A DNA stretch of 16,401 nt from CAYJRR01 sp964372275 [NCBI: uncultured bacterium] (GTDB lineage Bacteria > CAYJRR01). Below the pieces are notes generated by a model. The model was not told where the DNA came from and ran no database searches. It was given only the letters and a program-made list of their open reading frames with translations. A program made the translations under genes and the position numbers. Of the stretch, positions 13,494-16,401 are shown one piece after another. Within the stretch, counting starts at the first letter, position 1, and every line of letters begins with the position of its first letter. The DNA lies in contig CAYJRR010000009.1 in the NCBI GenBank assembly GCA_964372275.1, positions 38,692 to 55,092 on the forward strand, given 5' to 3'.

Positions 13494-15818
13494 TTGTCCG
13501 AGCCACTCGACGGTCAGGAGGAACGTCGCCGCCGGCGTGAGCGCTGGCTGATCGGGATCTTCTCGATCCTGATCGCGGGGTTCACCTATCTCGAGATCCG
13601 CCTCTCGCGTTTCAGCGAGGGGCTGCCGGTCACCAACAACCTGCTGTTCTTCGGGCTCGTCAACGTCAACGTCATCCTGACGCTGGCGCTGGTCTTCCTC
13701 GTCTTCCGGAATGTCGCCAAGCTGGTCTTCGACCGCCGGACGGCGGGGGGGACGCCGCTGCGGAACAAGCTGGTCCTGGCCTTCGCCGGGTTCACGCTCG
13801 TCCCGTCGGTGCTCCTCTTCTCGGTCGCCACCGGCTTCGTGGTGAACAGCGTCAACTCCTGGTTCGACCCGATCGTCGAGTCGAGCCTTTCCGACGCGCT
13901 GGAGGTGGCGCGCCTCTACTACCAGCGGGCCGAGGACGACGTGAAGGAGGCCGCGGTGCGGATCGCGACGGCGGTCGGGGAGTCGGGCCAGATCGAGCGG
14001 CCGACGCCGGGGGGGTTGCCTTACATCGCGGAGGAGCGGCGCGGGGAATGGCGCATCGACGCGGTCGAGATCTTCGGCAGCTCCGAGGCCTCGCTCGCGC
14101 GGTCGGCCGACGCCACCACCACCGCGGAGCTCAAAGCCATCGAGCCGGCCTTCCTCGCCATCGGGCTGGACGGAACGGTGCAGACCCGCACCCAGACGTT
14201 CGGGCGAGCCGACCTGGTCTCCGGGATCGCGCCTATCTGGCCGCGCGACTGCCCCGAATACTCGAGGCACAACGACCAGTCGATCCGAGGGTGCCGGCCC
14301 AGCGGGGCGGTGCTGGTGCAGAAGATCCTGCCCGAGAGCGTCAAGGCCAAAACCGGGAACATCTACACCGGATTCGCCGGCTACCGGCAGGTCAAGATCT
14401 ACAAGTCTCCGCTCGAGACCTCCTACGTGGCGATGCTCTCGACGATCACCCTGCTCGTGATCTTCGCCGCCACCTGGCTCGGCATCCTGCTGGCGCGCGG
14501 AATCTCCGGGCCGCTCAAGACTCTCGCCGACGCGACGCGGGAGGTCGCCGCGGGGAATCTCGACGTCGCGGTGCCCGAAACCGGCGGAGACGAGATCGGC
14601 CAGGTCGTTCACGCCTTCAACCGCATGACGGGCGAGCTCAAGTCGAGCCGCGAGCGGGTGGAGAAGGCGAACGCCGACCTCCTGCGATCGAACGTGGAGC
14701 TCGAGCAGCGCCGCCGATACATGGAGGTCGTGCTCAAGAACATCGCGGCCGGCGTGGTCGCCTTCGACCGCGAAGGGCGGATCAGCGCCATGAACGACGC
14801 GGCGGCTCGCCTGCTGGCCGTCCCCGACCTTTCGCGCGTGCTCGGGCGTCGATACGCGGACGTGCTGCCGGAGAGCTACCGCGACATCGCGGGCCAGCTT
14901 CTCGCCGAGCTGGAGGCGGCCCCTTCGGGGTCGGCGTCGAAGCAGGTGACGATCTCGATCCAGGGGGAGACGCGGACCGTCCTGGTGACGATCAACGCCC
15001 TGCGCGAGCGCGATTCGGGGGAGGCGCGGCCGCGAACGCTCGGCATGGTGGTGGTGCTCGACGACCTGACGCCGATCCTTCGCGCGCAGCGCGCCGCCGC
15101 GTGGCGGGAGGTGGCGAGGCGCATCGCGCACGAGATCAAGAATCCGCTCACGCCGGTGCAGCTGTCGGCGCAACGCCTGAAGCGACGCTTCGCCGACCAG
15201 ATCGCCGAGGGGCGCGAAGTGTTCGACGAGTGTACCGATACCATCGGGCGGCAGGTGGAGGAGCTACGCCAGCTGGTGAACGAGTTCTCCGAGTTCGCGC
15301 GGATGCCGGAGGCCCGTCCCCTGCCGAGCGACCTCAATGCGACCGTCGCCGAGGCGGTGGCGCTGTTCCGGAACGCCCATGCCGGGATCTCGATCCGGCT
15401 CGATGCCGATCCGGCGATGCCGGTCTTCGACCTCGATCGCGAGCAGATCAAGCGCGCGGTGATCAACCTCGTCGACAACGCCTGCGCCGCAGTCGATGGA
15501 GGGCAGGGGTCGGCGATCGACGTCTCCACCGACTACGAGCCGGGGTTGGGGATCGCGCGCGTGACGGTCTCCGACGACGGTCCGGGGATCGCCCCCGACG
15601 CCAAGAGCCGCCTGTTCGAGCCCTACTTCTCCACCAAGAAGACCGGCACGGGACTCGGACTTTCGATCGTGCATCGCATCGTCGCCGACCACGAGGGATT
15701 CATCCGGGTGCAGGAAAACAGGCCGCGGGGCACCCGTTTCGTGATCGAATTGCCGGTCAAAGGTGCGGACGAGTCCCGGCGGCGAGCGGCCGACGCGGGC
15801 GGAAAGAACGGACCCTAG
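13494..15818 (+). CDS. ntrY: NtrY-like membrane sensor histidine kinase
   Basis: The product has 774 residues from a TTG start preceded by GGGGAG (13483-13488) at a good distance; an earlier in-frame TTG at 13479 has no ribosome site. Three N-terminal transmembrane segments (about 18-37, 44-68, 86-112) are followed by a periplasmic region (about 115-305, with a possible disulfide pair in DCPEYSRHNDQSIRGC) and a fourth segment (about 311-333). Then come HAMP (about 330-385), PAS (about 405-520), the phosphoacceptor H546 in RRIAHEIKNPLTPVQLS, and the ATPase with N box NLVDNACAAV (about 654), G1 DDGPGIAPD, F box FEPYFSTKK and G2 GTGLGLSIV. The architecture and H box are those of NtrY. The downstream sigma54 activator is the probable partner. 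The input signal is unknown. Confidence 0.88.
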   Translation: MSEPLDGQEERRRRRERWLIGIFSILIAGFTYLEIRLSRFSEGLPVTNNLLFFGLVNVNVILTLALVFLVFRNVAKLVFDRRTAGGTPLRNKLVLAFAGFTLVPSVLLFSVATGFVVNSVNSWFDPIVESSLSDALEVARLYYQRAEDDVKEAAVRIATAVGESGQIERPTPGGLPYIAEERRGEWRIDAVEIFGSSEASLARSADATTTAELKAIEPAFLAIGLDGTVQTRTQTFGRADLVSGIAPIWPRDCPEYSRHNDQSIRGCRPSGAVLVQKILPESVKAKTGNIYTGFAGYRQVKIYKSPLETSYVAMLSTITLLVIFAATWLGILLARGISGPLKTLADATREVAAGNLDVAVPETGGDEIGQVVHAFNRMTGELKSSRERVEKANADLLRSNVELEQRRRYMEVVLKNIAAGVVAFDREGRISAMNDAAARLLAVPDLSRVLGRRYADVLPESYRDIAGQLLAELEAAPSGSASKQVTISIQGETRTVLVTINALRERDSGEARPRTLGMVVVLDDLTPILRAQRAAAWREVARRIAHEIKNPLTPVQLSAQRLKRRFADQIAEGREVFDECTDTIGRQVEELRQLVNEFSEFARMPEARPLPSDLNATVAEAVALFRNAHAGISIRLDADPAMPVFDLDREQIKRAVINLVDNACAAVDGGQGSAIDVSTDYEPGLGIARVTVSDDGPGIAPDAKSRLFEPYFSTKKTGTGLGLSIVHRIVADHEGFIRVQENRPRGTRFVIELPVKGADESRRRAADAGGKNGP

Positions 15819-15830
15819 GGGAGCCCTCTT

Positions 15831-16401
15831 TTGCGAGCGCTGGGCGCCAAGCAGACGATCCTGGTGGTCGACGACGAGGACGCGATCCTCCGTTCCCTGT
15901 CGGGGGTCCTGGGCGACGAGGGGTTCCAGGTCGCCACCGCCAAGGACGGTGAGACGGCGCTCCGGCTGCTCGAATCGGCCTCCCACGACCTGCTCCTGCT
16001 CGACGTCTGGATGCCCGGGATCGACGGCCTGGAGGTCTTGGGCCGGCTCCGCGAGCGGGGCCATCGCGTGCCGGTGATCGTGATGAGCGGTCACGGCACG
16101 ATCGAGACGGCGGTCAAGGCGACGAAGCTCGGCGCCTACGACTTCATCGAGAAGCCGCTTTCGATCGAGAAGGTGATGCTCGCGGTCGATCACGCGCTCG
16201 AGCGGAAGCTGCTCCAGGCGGAGAACGAGGAGCTCAAGGCCAAGGTCGAGCGCCGCTACGAGATGATCGGCGAAAGCCCGTCGGTCCGGGACCTCCGGGA
16301 ACGGATCGCCACCGTCGCGCCGTCGAACGGGTGGGTCCTGATCCGGGGCGAAAACGGCACCGGCAAGGAGCTGATCGCCCGGGCCGTCCACCGCGAGAGC
16401 C
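15831..16401 (+). CDS. ntrX: NtrX-like sigma54-dependent response regulator, 5' part (runs off window)
   Basis: Only the first 190 residues are present. The start is TTG with AGGGGAG (15817-15823) seven bases upstream, 12 bases after the kinase stop. The receiver domain shows the acidic pair D14-D15, phosphoacceptor D58 (LLLLDVWMPG), S86 (VIVMSGHGT) and K108 (IEKPLS). After a linker (about 120-145) the AAA+ domain of sigma54 activators begins with MIGESPSV and reaches Walker A GENGTGKE (173-180). The GAFTGA loop and the C-terminal DNA-binding helix-turn-helix are beyond the window. The NtrX form of Walker A and the kinase next door support the NtrX assignment over NtrC. Confidence 0.88.
   Translation, partial: MRALGAKQTILVVDDEDAILRSLSGVLGDEGFQVATAKDGETALRLLESASHDLLLLDVWMPGIDGLEVLGRLRERGHRVPVIVMSGHGTIETAVKATKLGAYDFIEKPLSIEKVMLAVDHALERKLLQAENEELKAKVERRYEMIGESPSVRDLRERIATVAPSNGWVLIRGENGTGKELIARAVHRES

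Noticed and set aside
11787-15173. Very long minus-strand open frame opposite DUF192, lpxC and the kinase
   Set aside because: It spans three recognised plus-strand genes and their spacers and shows no domain. It is a composition artefact.

Overview
The window comes from a high-GC (third codon positions almost all G or C), Gram-negative bacterium. LpxC, a lipoprotein, a TlpA-type periplasmic thioredoxin and an NtrY-like sensor kinase imply an outer membrane and periplasm. The S4, RpoA and L17 sequences look deltaproteobacterial, and one secreted peptidase ends in a MYXO-CTERM-like tail. I therefore infer Myxococcota, Acidobacteriota or a related lineage; this is inference, not a marker-based placement. 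I see no IS element, phage gene, CRISPR array, tRNA or rRNA.

Layout: (1) 1-1206 is the 3' part of a DUF1501-family secreted protein, closed by a strong terminator (1228-1267). (2) A sigma70-type promoter (1273-1300) opens rpsK-rpsD-rpoA-rplQ (1364-4167). The block starts at rpsK, with no rpsM in front of it. (3) A glutaredoxin-like protein and a membrane-anchored TlpA-type thioredoxin overlap by four bases (4188-5083). (4) A small, probably real, unrecognised gene lies on the minus strand (5058-5270). It overlaps the thioredoxin gene tail to tail and sits behind a sigma54-like promoter. (5) tlyA, a zinc-ribbon plus GspE-N-terminal-like protein, a 925-residue fungalysin-like metallopeptidase and a HIT protein form a forward run (5474-9906). 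(6) A secreted TldD/PmbA homologue (9945-11753, minus) is divergent from a DUF192 lipoprotein (11802-12266). (7) A 240-base gap with an AT-rich island and short repeats precedes lpxC, an ntrY-like kinase and the start of an ntrX-like sigma54 activator that runs off the end (12507-16401).

Functionally the window mixes core translation and transcription genes, ribosome modification (TlyA), envelope biogenesis (LpxC, NtrY/NtrX-type signalling) and a group of exported proteins (DUF1501, M36-like peptidase, secreted TldD, DUF192). Most of it is ordinary. The points that deserve a second look are the interrupted alpha operon, the small convergent gene with its sigma54-like promoter, the stand-alone zinc-ribbon/T2SSE_N protein, and the secreted TldD.
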